Shown here piece after piece: positions 23,640-34,559 of a stretch of 64,000 nucleotides of DNA. Below the pieces are notes generated by a model. The model was not told the origin of the DNA. It worked only from the letters and a program-made list of their open reading frames with translations, and ran no database searches. Position numbers and translations under genes: made by a program. The stretch is from Ignelater luminosus (Eukaryota > Arthropoda > Insecta > Coleoptera > Elateridae). Position 1 is the first letter of the stretch, and every line of letters begins with the position of its first letter. The DNA lies in assembly GCA_011009095.1 (NCBI GenBank), contig VTPC01091056.1:217460-281459 (forward strand). The letters are read 5' to 3'.

Positions 23640-25243
23640 CTATTTCTTCTTCCTGAGCAACACTACTTGTGGAATAGCATAGGACTGCTGAGCTTTTGAG
23701 TGGCGACATCACAAAAGCTGGAAAAAATTCGACTGAAGAAATGACAATGCAACCTTTCGAGCGAGAAATTGTTTGGTTTTTTTGTAAGCATAAGAGGTTT
23801 CTAAAAAAATAATTCCTAGGGTAAGAAATAAGAAATCGGTTGCCTTAGAGTTTCCCTTTGGTGGAAGGGATTGATTTTAATCTATCGATACTATACTGCC
23901 CTTTTTATCTGATATAAAAATTTGTGAAACACGTTTTGTGTTTGCTACCATTGCTATGACTTCAGTAGAAAAGAAGAAACTTCTTTGTTAATAGCACACC
24001 CTGTATAATATTCCATTTGCTTGCAAAATTATTTTAAATTGAAACGCTATGAAAATAAATCCTAAACATCAATTTTTATAAAACCTATGGAAACCTAAAT
24101 GGAACTCAAATGGCTTTTGTCACATAAATTAGATTGGACTCAATTTTTCTTTTGACTGCCTAAAAGTTCCGAATTGCGTATTTATGTTCTTTTTGCTTGA
24201 TATTGCTGCGGCTTAAAAGTAGAACTTGTTGAAATGAAAATTACTGTAAATTCTTTACTCGACACAAAAAGTGTGAGAAGCTTGTCGCGTAATAATAATG
24301 ATTCCTTTGTTTTTCTTACATATTAAAAATGAAAACGTTAAATTGATTCTACTTTATTATTCAGTATTGATTAAATACTGCGTACTTTTTTCTTGATTGA
24401 TTACAAATGTCAATAAAAAATTATTTTTAAGTTGTAAATCTTAATTTCCATAAAATACCCTTTTTTTTCATTAAAATTTACCCAAAGCAACCTTCTGCAA
24501 AAAAGCAAGTAAAATATTTTATTACAAAAGTTTTACTCCCATAAAAAGAAATTGGAATACATTTTACGGCGTCGAATGGGCTTGCTTGAAATATCTTTTT
24601 CGCTCTTCTTGCTTTAAACTTCAAGAGATTATTCGAACGGGTTTCGCAACGAAAATAATCAGATCACAAACAAACCATATCTATTATATCAATGGTTTGT
24701 TTGTTTTAAGCAACTACTTCTACGCAAATGTAATTAATTTATAAGAGTAATTAAGATATTAGTTGGAAATAAAACTGTAAAGTTAAATAAAATTTAAATT
24801 ACTTTAACCTCTCAAATTGCATGCAGCCATCAAAAGTTGCATTGATAAGAAGTACTTCACATCCTTTTTAAAAAAGTAGCAAGTTTCAAACCGCATAGTT
24901 ATGTAAACATAAGTTAGAAAATCTTGAAATCAACGATCCCAACATGTAGCTCGTAACTAAACGAATTCTGAGACAGACTCGTCGCATATCAGCGCTTAAA
25001 CACTTATTTTCAGTAACAGTTAGTTATTAAATAAAGAATATTATTATTATACAGATCAAGACAGAGCTAACTTTCTGGCAAACATTTGAAAGGGACTTCT
25101 TCAATGCAAACAATTTTGAAAGCCGATATTCATTGAGATATAGAAAACCAAGTAAAGCTATAACTACCAAAAGCAAGTGATAATATTGATTTTGTCGTTT
25201 TGGAACAACTTACGAAACCACCTGTGTGCGTTCCCATCATATA
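23640..25243. other. Unassigned AT-rich DNA with one hairpin
   Basis: No coding region or element ends were recognised. The only structured feature is the inverted repeat at 24666-24704. Confidence 0.5.
24666..24704. repeat. Perfect inverted repeat, 13-bp arms and 13-nt loop
   Basis: ACAAACAAACCAT (24666-24678) is the exact reverse complement of ATGGTTTGTTTGT (24692-24704). The loop is AT-rich. There is no U-tract terminator context, and it may be chance or a MITE core. Confidence 0.6.
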
Positions 25244-26690
25244 CAGGGTGGCATTTTGAAAAGTGTCAATGGGCCGCATTTATTTAAATAATTTATTAAA
25301 ATAAGAGATATCAAAAAATGCTAAAAATTCTTTTGGTAGTCACTCCAACTTTGAAATCTTAAATGGCAACCACTCACTTGCAATACACCATTGGAAAGCT
25401 CTTGAAAACTGCTTCTCGTTAATACCTTAAAAAGACACATTTAAATAAATCATTCATAATTTATTTAAAAATACAGTGATCAAGTATGTAATTTATGTTA
25501 TCAGTTGATCTAGTAGGTAAATTTCCTAAACAATAAAATAACGGTTTTCAAATTCACATCTCACATTTGTACCTCCTTGAAGAGTGAATGCCATTCCTTG
25601 ATTATCCGATCACGAAGACCTTCTATTAAAGCAGGTTGTGTTTTATACACTACCGACTTTAAATGACCCTAAAGAAAAAAATCCATGGCTGTAAGATCCG
25701 AAAATCATAATTGCCATTTTATAGGACCTCTTCTTCCAATTCACTGCACCGGGAATCTGTCATTTAAAAATTGACGAACAGCAACGGTATAACAAAGGGC
25801 GCCCCATCTTGTTGAGAATGAACTAGATTTTTATTTAAATTCGCGTTTCCATCAGTTGATTCTCTACTTCATGTATGATGGGAGGTTCGATAGTATTCTG
25901 TAGCATGTTTAAGTAGATATTTCCATTTAAATTTTGTTCGAGAAGCATAGGACCAATAATTCTATCTCCTAAGATACCTGTCCAAATGTTAATTTCTTGG
26001 GGTAGTTGTATTTATTCACTTTCCCATTACAACAAAACGTAAATTCGTCATTTAGACAAACGTTTTTCACTAACTCTGGATCATTTTGAATCTTCTCCGT
26101 TATTTCTTTACAAAATTGAATTCTTTGGTCATAGTTTTCTTCGGACAGTTCTCGAAAAATTTGCATCTTATAAAGGTAGAATTTATGCAACTGAAGAGCT
26201 CATCTTACCGTTCTTGGCGAAGTTTCTGTGACAGTCGCTGCTTTTTGAACAGACGATGTTGAAGTTACAACAAAATGACCTAAAAGTTTTATCTAGGCGA
26301 CTGCATCCCGGTACTCTTGGTCCAACTCCTGTCGTATTTGCTACTGACCCTGTTTCTTCAAATTTGGTAACTAACTTTTTGACACAGCTATGACTGACAG
26401 CAGCTGTTTTAACGCAGACCGGTCTTTATAACTGTAAATGAAAATAATTTCAACCCTTTCAGCTAGCGTGTGCACCATTATAAAGCTTGTAATAACATCA
26501 AAAGTCTTTTGGATAATAAGGTTTACTGAATTAATGAGGACCTATTTATTTAAAGATTGTTGTTCTTGATAAGGTAATTTTAAATCCCAAAAACGCAGTT
26601 TTCCTGATAAGAAATTAATTAATAAGCATTTTTTGATATCTCTCATTGACAAGAATACGGCCCAATCAAACTGTTCAAAATGTTACTTTG
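25244..26690 (-). mobile_element. Tc1/mariner-superfamily element, 1,447 bp
   Basis: The left end CAGGGTGGCATTTTGAAAAG and the right end (minus strand CAAAGTAACATTTTGAACAG) are inverted copies over about 33 bp with a few mismatches. Both run on into TGGGCCG. TA flanks both ends (25242-25243, 26691-26692). One transposase relic on the minus strand fills the interior. Confidence 0.8.
25561..26478 (-). pseudogene. Tc1/mariner-superfamily transposase relic
   Basis: The minus-strand start MVHTLAERVEIIFIYSYKDR is followed by a helix-turn-helix-like region. Next come FRELSEENYDQRIQFCKEIT and LNDEFTFCCNGKVNKYN, where the Asp of NDE is the first catalytic residue (SDEATF in relatives). QQDGAP carries the second, and DLTAMDFF near the C-terminus probably carries the third. 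The end is IIKEWHSLFKEVQM. Overall length, about 300 codons, is normal for the family, but stops and shifts occur after NYPKKL and around the third Asp. The insect group with QQDGAP and SPDLTPMDFFLW is often annotated simply as transposase. Confidence 0.7.
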
Positions 26691-26768
26691 TATAAAGCAT
26701 GAAATTGTTTACATTATTTCTCCTCCCAATTAAATAATGTGGATATAGTACCGAGAAAAAGTAATTAA

Positions 26769-29097
26769 CCCAAATAAGGCCGAAACTTTTTTTTAACAGA
26801 TTTTTGTAATATTCAGTTTTTAGACATATTAAAACCTACAAAATCAAAGTCTGCAAAAAATTTTGAGAAAGATATTGTACTTTTTGTATAAATGCTGTTC
26901 TTTTTAAAGAACGGTGGTCTAATCGATGTCTGTGAATGACAGAAACTTACGTATAAAATGCAACAAATTACAAAAAGAGCGTTATTTCTAAAAATTACAA
27001 AACCATTAAAAATGAAGATTTTTTAAGCAATAGAACAAATATTTAGTTTGTATGATACATAAAAAACAGCCTTTAGGATGCAGAGCAACACTACATTTAC
27101 TGCAAAAAAAGTTACATTTGTTATGGCACATAGCACAGCGCGTTTGTTTTTCTTTATACATTATAAGATGATTCATGCCATCAAATCTCGAGTGTATATG
27201 CAAATTTTCTGAAGGTTTACTGGGTCCTCTCTTGGTAGATTTTTTATAGGATTCAAGAATGCCTACAGCAATTGATCGACGAAACTGTAAATGATCCATT
27301 TTTCCACCACCGATTCTATATAACTGCCAAGCGTTTTGTTCGGCCATATCTAGTATTTGGCTTATAATGGGAAAATACCATTTTTTACCACGGATGAATA
27401 CTCTATGGTGGCTAATATTTTCATCTGCACGATCCACACCACCCATGTTTTCATTATATTTTTTGATAATATTAGGCTGATCAACAAGTACTCTCTTTTT
27501 TTTCTTTCTGAGAATATCGCTTTACCTGCATTGTTTTCCTCGGTAGTACAATAATCAAAAGAACCCCTTTCTTTTTTTTGAGAGTATTTGAAACCATAAT
27601 CTTGCAATTTTTGCCTAAGCGATTTTCCCTTATTTTACCCGTTCCTTTATGCTCTCTTGATTGTAGTTCTTCCAAAAGTTGTAGGGTGGTAAAAAAATTA
27701 TCGAAATAGATATCGTAGGAGATATTGGAAGTCTTATTTTCAAGTGTATCAACAAACTGTAGCACAATACTAGCACCCAAACCAAACTGTTTATATTTAT
27801 CTTGAATAGTAGTAGAAGAGCCCTGATAGGGGTCAAACCACTCGACATAACCCAGTCTAGTAGTGCTCATCCAGAATTTATATCCCCATCTAATGGGTTT
27901 CCCTCGAATAAACTGCTTTGCTCATGTCGTTCATAGTATAGAACCATCGACCCATCTAAGCTGTGGCATTCCTCTTGCGATGCTAAAGCAATAAATCTTT
28001 GGTTCATTGAATCAATAAGAGGCCGAACTTTTGAAAATTTATCTTGAATGTCCAAATTTGCATTGTTGCTACAATGGAGATTCTGCATGATAAACCTAAA
28101 TCGGTTTCTAGGCATTGCATTAGCTACGAGATAATGAGTAGAGTCAAAAGATCTTTCCCAATACATATCACGTCTGGGAACACAGACATATCCACTATAT
28201 AATAAAATTCCAGTGAAACATCTTATTTCATTCGGGGAAATATTTGCGTACAGATTTGAAGAATCAACAAGCATTTGAATGACATCATCATCAACAAACA
28301 AGAAAAAAGTGTTTACTGGCGATAACAGATTTTTTGGAGCCTGTGCTATAATCCACGTTGGAAGATTGCTATATATATCTCTCTTGACTCATTTATAGTT
28401 TTTACGGCGTTTGGTTTGTTTTACCTGAGATTTTGCCTCTTTTTTTGTTGAAGGCAGTTGCCCCACAAGCCTTGGTATATTTTTTGTAAAGAGCGACAAC
28501 GGTATATCGTCTTCATCTTCTCTGCTGTCAGAAGTGGTAGATCTTGTAAGATTGGTGATGGCCTCTGCTCGAAGTTGACTTCCTGGTAAGTTACTAATCT
28601 GAACAAGGTCTTCATCATCGCTATCCTCGTCAGTGTTTTCACCATTTGCATCCTCGGATGAAAAAATAACTATATCATCAGGAAGTTGCTCAACATGAGA
28701 TTTTCTAATTTTTCAATTAATTCATTTAAATTTAGAGGTCTCTTCCAGTAACTTGAAAAATAAACAATAAGAACAAATAATTCAAACAAAAAAGATGTTT
28801 CATACCATACTAAGTTTCTAAACTTAACATTCGTCTTATTTTAAACAAATAAACATAAATATACTTTCAATTTAACGGTTTGAATAATAGTTTTACTCAC
28901 CTCCAATTATTCATGATTATAACCGAAAAAAAAACTAGAGCATAAAGATACAATTAAGCGACACATAAAGCCAGATACGTAAACGTACGTTGAAATTTAA
29001 AATCACATGACATTTCAGTACTGTAAATTGCGTGCTCCATCTCTGAGAAATTAGCATTTGTAATGCCTCCTTTTAAAAGGCAGTGGCCTTATCTGGG
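26769..29097 (-). mobile_element. piggyBac element 1, TTAA duplication
   Basis: TTAA lies at both borders (26765-26768, 29098-29101). The 13-bp ends are CCCAAATAAGGCC and, inverted, CCCAGATAAGGCC, with one mismatch. The 2,329-bp interior holds a piggyBac transposase on the minus strand. The ends and target are canonical for the superfamily. The element sits against a jockey-like LINE fragment that starts just past its right TTAA. Confidence 0.9.
27006..28700 (-). pseudogene. piggyBac transposase 1, few frameshifts
   Basis: An acidic N-terminus (about 28700-28400) leads into FVDDDVIQMLVDSSNLYA. This is followed by the DDE_Tnp_1_7 domain: RDMYWERSFDSTHYLVANAM and ECHSLDGSMVLYYERH (first catalytic Asp; DEQMVPF in relatives). 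YDIYFDNFFTTLQLLEEL holds the second Asp and ENMGGVDRADENIS the later Asp pair. The C-terminal cysteine-rich domain is CAMCHNKCNFFCSKCSVALH. Frameshifts separate the N-terminal part, the block ending near 27867 and the block starting at 27446. The first catalytic motif reads DGSMVLY, unusual beside DEQ. About 550-580 codons are covered, the normal family length. Confidence 0.85.
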
Positions 29098-29101
29098 TTA
29101 A

Positions 29102-29560
29102 AAAGAAGTCAGAGGATTTTGTTCTCGAACACCAGATCATACTACCGTATTTGCTTAGTTTTAAAGCAAATCATTCAAACATTCACCAACTTCACAGAGT
29201 AGCAGAAGGATGTGAATATAAGTAACACACAATCGGTCTGTTTCTAGACATAACCAAGGCATTTGACAGAGAAAGGCATCAATGCCTTTTATGTAGACTT
29301 AAATATTACAAAACCTCATTTTCAAGAGCATCTTTCAACCTACATGTATGCGCTATATTGGTGAACAGGGACATTAGAATAAAATGGTCTAAAACATGGT
29401 ACGTCTGATCTAAGTAAATTCAAACAATATACAAAATTTAGAGATATCTCATACTCATAGATAAGCAATTCAAAAGGCGAGTTTATAAAATATTTGGTCA
29501 CACTATTATACAGTAGAGTAACATGGATGGCACACATCAGTAAAAATTGATGGCTTGTAC
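29102..29560 (+). pseudogene. Jockey-like LINE reverse-transcriptase fragment
   Basis: Plus-strand reading gives LPYLLSFKANHSNIHQLHRV and then GLFLDITKAFDREKHQCLLC. This is the LxDIxKAFDxVWHxGLLxKL block of jockey-clade reverse transcriptases, with the invariant Asp kept. Past CRLKYYKTSF it decays. It starts exactly at the TTAA of piggyBac 1, which probably cut the LINE. No 3' tail or target duplication was found. Confidence 0.55.
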
Positions 29561-30239
29561 TATTTTCTCTTTTCTCAATTATTAATAAAATATCTCATGT
29601 GAAAACTGAATGAAGAGTGCTGATTTATCATAATTTACTTATATTATTACCTAAGGTACTACAATTGAGATTCCACATCAAAAACGCGCACATTAAAGTA
29701 GAAAGATTACCTAATCATAAGAATTATGCTTTGTGTCCAGGAGCAAGCAGCAATTAGCAGCGCTGTCGGTGAAATGTTCCCGACTGATTGCCAACGGACG
29801 TCAGTTTCTGTGAAGGCGCTTTCTTGAATCAAAGAGCGCATGGTAATAGTCATTGCTCCTGAACACAAGCATTTGAAATGTTTTCCATGATTAAGAAAAA
29901 AACAACTGCACGATTAGACTGCTATCACCAACAAATGATGACTTAATTCGTACCAGTGCCAAAAAGTATTCTTCAGGTTATTTCAGTGCACTAAGGTTAT
30001 TTATTATACTACTGGAGACAAGATTGTTTATCCTCGCTTAAGTCTCAGGCTACCCCAGGACTGTCTTGACTCCAATAGTGACGACACAAGTAGTGAAACT
30101 GACGTATGTTAATCCAAGATGCATGACTACTTATATATTCGCAATGCATAGCGTTAGCTCAGAGACGCATTAATACCCGTAAATTTAATTTATTGAATAT
30201 TACTATTACTATAATTTCAACGCTTACTTAGCAAGTATT
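29561..30239. other. Unassigned AT-rich DNA
   Basis: Possibly the decayed remainder of the adjacent LINE, but no motif is readable. Confidence 0.4.
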
Positions 30240-31560
30240 TTCGCTACATTTTTATCAGTTTACGTGACACATCTTTTGCAAATGACATCACTGTGTTCCT
30301 TGCAGGTACGTGTTTTGCACTTGCTGCATCGCAGTATGCTCATGCCACCAATGTTTGCAATTTCTATAAATACATCTTGAGATCTCACTTTCACAAACAG
30401 TAGTAACACTTTGTGAGCTAGCTCTTTCAAAAATATTTTTCTTTTGTAACTTTTGCCGGCAGCACAGTTTGGATTTTCATTTGTATAAAGAAAAAACGAA
30501 TTCAACGCTGCAAGGTTCATAATATTAGACAAAACTGCAAAAGGCCAGCGTCTAGTCTGTCCCTTGCATGTATAATTAACAAGAATTTGGTCAATTGGCC
30601 CACGCCACCCTTTGCCTCATTATAAAGTTTTCTTATTTCCAGTTTCGTTTTACAGTTTTTTTGTATCGATTTGGTTATTGTTGTGCATAGAACTCAAGAA
30701 AACAACAAACTTATTCTTCTTCGGAACATAACTAACAAGCGTTAGATCATCAAAAAAAACCAAAACCTGAAGAAATATAGGGATTAAAGTATAATTTCTT
30801 TGTTGCATTTACGAAGCGTTCCAATTATCAAAGGTTAAATTTCGAAAACTATTTGCCTAAGTAAACTTGATTATCAATCGCACAGACACTTTTGCTTTTG
30901 CATATCCAAAAGAACATTATAATAAAACTGTAACGTCCTCTAGATGACAATTGCTTCTCTGTGGTTAAAGATCCTTTTGGAATTATAATCTTTTGGTATT
31001 GAACAAGAAATAATTTTTAAATGTGGCGTACAGGAGCAAATTTGTCAGTCTCAACTTTAACAGTTCTTGTTCTCTTGTCATCAAACCTGTACCATTTTTT
31101 AATGCTTTCGAAACCATTCACAGACATTGGCTTTATACATTGGGTTAGAACACTCGTCGAGAAATTATTCTCTTACCCAAATATTTTATCTTTTTTTCTC
31201 TACCTTCCAAAAGCAACAATCTAAAGAAAACATCCATCTCCATCAATTGAATATCCGGCGATGTCTTTCCCTTTCTTTCATATTCATATTTAGCTTCTGT
31301 ATGTAAACGAAGTATGATTTCATTCACTATTTTTATTTATAAATTTATCCCAAGCACACTTTTCGCGGGCCCCTGTTGTAAATAGCTTAATGTTAGCTGA
31401 TTTGGTTTTTTGTTGAGGAGAAACAGAGGAAGTCCACTTGAAACCATCTCTGTAAGGGTAGTTGTAGCATCACTGATAGATTCAGCGTCTGATAAAACGC
31501 ATTCATATTCATGTGAGTCGACTTGAACTTCATCATTATTCGGAATCTAGCTCTGATGTT
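30240..31560 (-). pseudogene. piggyBac transposase relic 3, minus strand
   Basis: From about 31330 downward the minus strand reads NEIILRLHTEAKYEYERKGK, typical of the region before the catalytic core. Near 30590-30300 it reads ILVNYTCKGQTRRWPFAVLS, continuing NIMNLAALNSFFLY, then KIFLKELAHKV. This is the C-terminal RRWP...N(A)F block of piggyBac transposases. A terminal Cys pattern, CSKCKTRTCKEHSDVICKRC, matches the C-terminal cysteine-rich domain. The first catalytic region is missing or unreadable, and stops are common. No CCC...TTAA ends were located, so the boundaries follow the coding remains only. Confidence 0.6.
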
Positions 31561-32493
31561 TCACTAGTAACCGAAATATTATCTATGTCATCTTCATTGT
31601 ACCACAGCATCACAGTATCTTTGAAACGTAAATCGCCTACTCCAACCCTTTTATCTACAAATATATGCATCAATACAGATGTGTATATTTTTTAACAACT
31701 CATTGAGAAACTAAATACTCATTTGGATATTTTACTTTAGTCTACAAAATTTTATATCCGAAAAAGTCATACGTGGTCACACCAACAAGTACGAATATAA
31801 CCTCGCTCGGTCGATAATAAGACGTGACCATAGACGACTAACTAACTAGAACGCTTACCTCATCTTGTAAGAGGACAAAACAATTATAGTCTAAATCAAG
31901 TAAGAATAAAGCGAAGGAAATGATAGGGACAGCTTGACCTTCATCCTCATTGGTTAATAAACGAGTCCGTTTTACACAACTTTAACATGCTGATTTTATT
32001 GAATACCGTGCTACCAGATGTACGAAAGTAAATTACTTATAGTTACATAAAAAAATGTTTTATGATATATATCTGATAAAACAATTTTTTAGTAATGTTT
32101 ATAACTGAAAAATATATAACGTACTTTTCATATATGCCTTAAAAATAGATAAGACAAACCTAAAAGAAACGGAGACGTGACAACGTTGGCTTTTGTGAAG
32201 TTGTAATATAACCACACTTTTTCCTTCTTGCTTGGTTAGGGTCAGTTAGCCTGTTATTCTAATTTTGTCATTTTACGTCTTTTTTTGGTATTGCTGTTAT
32301 TCTTTTATTTATATTAAAATAGTTCTTTTAAGAGCTCATTAAACTCAGCGTATCGTTATACGGGTAATTATAATTTGAATTATAACAACCTAATGATCAA
32401 AATATCAATGCAATATTTCAGGTTATATTTGCGATTATAGCTCAAGTTTTCAAAAATGCTAAAGGAAAACACGTAAAAAGTGGTCAGAGACTT

Positions 32494-34134
32494 ATGGCTT
32501 ACAATGTCTATTTAAAACATTTACAAAGCAACAGTAAGACTTGGTCAGTCAAGCAAACGTCGACTGAAGTTGGGATCGGACAGAATACGATGTGGAATAT
32601 AATTAAACAGATGGAAGCTTCTGGATTGGTACGATCTCCTAAGAAAACTAGGGAATCAAAAACATGTTTTCAGAAACTTGAAGACTTCGAGAAATCTGCC
32701 ATACGAAAACATGTACATTGTTTTTATTTTCGAAATGAAGTTCCAACTGTAGGAAAAATACTACAAGTTGTTAACGAAGACGATTCATTACCAGATTTTA
32801 GTTATTCAACATTACATAGAACGTTATTAAAATTAGGATTCAAATATGATAAACGAACAAGAAAAACGATTTTGATTGAAAAGCCAACTATTGTTTTGTG
32901 GAGAACAAAATATTTAACTGCTATTAAACAATACCGAGAAGAAGGAAGAACGATTTATTACACAGATGAAACATGGGTTAATGCAGGACATGTGGGANNN
33001 NNNNNNNNNNNNNNNNNNNNNNNNNNNNNNNNNNNNNNNNNNNNNNNNNNNNNNNNNNNNNNNNNNNNNNNNNNNNNNNNNNNNNNNNNNNNNNNNNNNN
33101 NNNNNNNNNNNNNNNNNNNNNNNNNNNNNNNNNNNNNNNNNNNNNNNNNNNNNNNNNNNNNNNNNNNNNNNNNNNNNNNNNNNNNNNNNNNNNNNNNNNN
33201 NNNNNNNNNNNNNNNNNNNNNNNNNNNNNNNNNNNNNNNNNNNNNNNNNNNNNNNNNNNNNNNNNNNNNNNNNNNNNNNNNNNNNNNNNNNNNNNNNNNN
33301 NNNNNNNNNNNNNNNNNNNNNNNNNNNNNNNNNNNNNNNNNNNNNNNNNNNNNNNNNNNNNNNNNNNNNNNNNNNNNNNNNNNNNNNNNNNNNNNNNGTT
33401 CACATCGGTAGTGAATCTGGCTTTGTTGATGGAGGACTTCTAATTTTTGAATCCAAAAAGACAGGTGAGAACTGTATTGTTTTTGTATGTTTTTTATTAC
33501 AATAAATTATTTGAATGTTTGTAGGTGATTATCATCAAGACATGGATGGAGATGTTTTTAAAATGTGGTTGGAAGGGATCCTACCTAAATTAGAACCTCA
33601 TTCGGTCATTGTAATGGACAACGCCCCTTATCATAGTGTTAAAGCTGATAAAGTACCCACTCGGAATTGGAGAAAAGATCAGATTATTGATTGGCTTCAT
33701 GGCAAGGAAATTACACCAGGAGATAATTTATTGAAATTGCAATTATTAGAATTGGTAAAACAGTATGTGTTATCACATCCAACACCATATGTCATCGATG
33801 AACTTATTAAAAAGAGTGGAAGATTTTAAGATTACCACCGTATCACTGTAATCTGAATCCTATTGAGCTAGTATGGGCTCAAGTTAAGCAACATGTTGCT
33901 GTAAATAATCGAACGTACTCTATCGAAGAGGTAAAGCAACTCTTATGTGATGGAATTGCTGGTGTAACTGCAGAAAAGTGGAATGATTGTGTCAATCATG
34001 TAATACGTGAAGAAAATCATATGTGGGATTTAGACGGAATAACAGAACAAGTGGTTGAGAAAATTGTGATTAATTTACAGTCGGAGAGTTCTAGCGAGGA
34101 GGATTCTGCTGACGATGATATGGAGGTAGAGTGA
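32494..34134 (+). CDS. DDE transposase, Tc1/mariner superfamily (IS630-like), interrupted by a gap
   Basis: MAYNVYLKHLQSNSKTWSVK opens at the first in-frame ATG; the frame is open further upstream, so the start is uncertain. A helix-turn-helix (TSTEVGIGQNTMWNIIKQ) comes next, then the catalytic domain: TIYYTDETWVNAGH (first Asp), a gap, then GSESGFVDGGLLIF. A 60-bp GT...AG intron (33465-33524) joins TG to DYHQDMDGDVFKMW in phase. SVIVMDNAPYHSV has the second Asp, and RLPPYHCNLNPIELVW the final Glu about 84 residues later, far from the classic 34. A frameshift near 33820 separates KKSGRF from LRLPPYH. An acidic tail (SSSEEDSADDDMEVE) ends at 34134. Most of the gene looks open. Confidence 0.75.
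32998..33397. other. Assembly gap, 400 N
   Basis: A run of exactly 400 undetermined bases falls inside the transposase gene between the first Asp motif and GSESGFVDGG. The true length is unknown. Homologues should have only a few dozen residues here, so the gap may be overestimated or hide an insertion or intron. Confidence 0.95.
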
Positions 34135-34559
34135 TTACCAGAAGTATAAATACACAAACAGCAAAATGGATGCACTATTGTTATATACAGTACCTACACC
34201 TCCTGCTCCTTAATTAAAATATGTTTTGTTATTATTGAATTGACTTGTACTACAGGCTTTTTACCTTTTTGTTTATGTAAAAACTAAATACATAAACATT
34301 TACATGTTAACTCGTAACTTCCTTTGCTTCGTAAGAGGTATATAGTTATGAGGTTATTCATTATACCTTGTCATTATAAAAATCTACTATTTCATTTATT
34401 CATAGTTCGTCAGCTACTGGTTTTTAATTTTTATACATATTCTTGCACAACTATTAGAAAGCAATTTCAAATTTGGCGCCCTTTTCGAACACTTCAGCTG
34501 CTTAAATCTGCCTTGCACCGCAGTGCCACCTACTTTATTCTTATTTGATTTAGACTATA

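Larger units (their letters stand above)
31887..34557 (+). mobile_element. Tc1/mariner-superfamily element with spliced gene and assembly gap
   Basis: TAGTCTAAATCAAGTAAGAA at the left and its inverse at the right (TTCTTATTTGATTTAGACTA) form TIRs of about 27 bp with one or two mismatches. TATA at both borders is compatible with a TA duplication (31885-31886, 34558-34559). A single gene lies on the plus strand. The span is 2,671 bp as written, but it includes 400 Ns. It is bulkier than an ordinary Tc1 because of long noncoding flanks and an intron. Confidence 0.75.
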
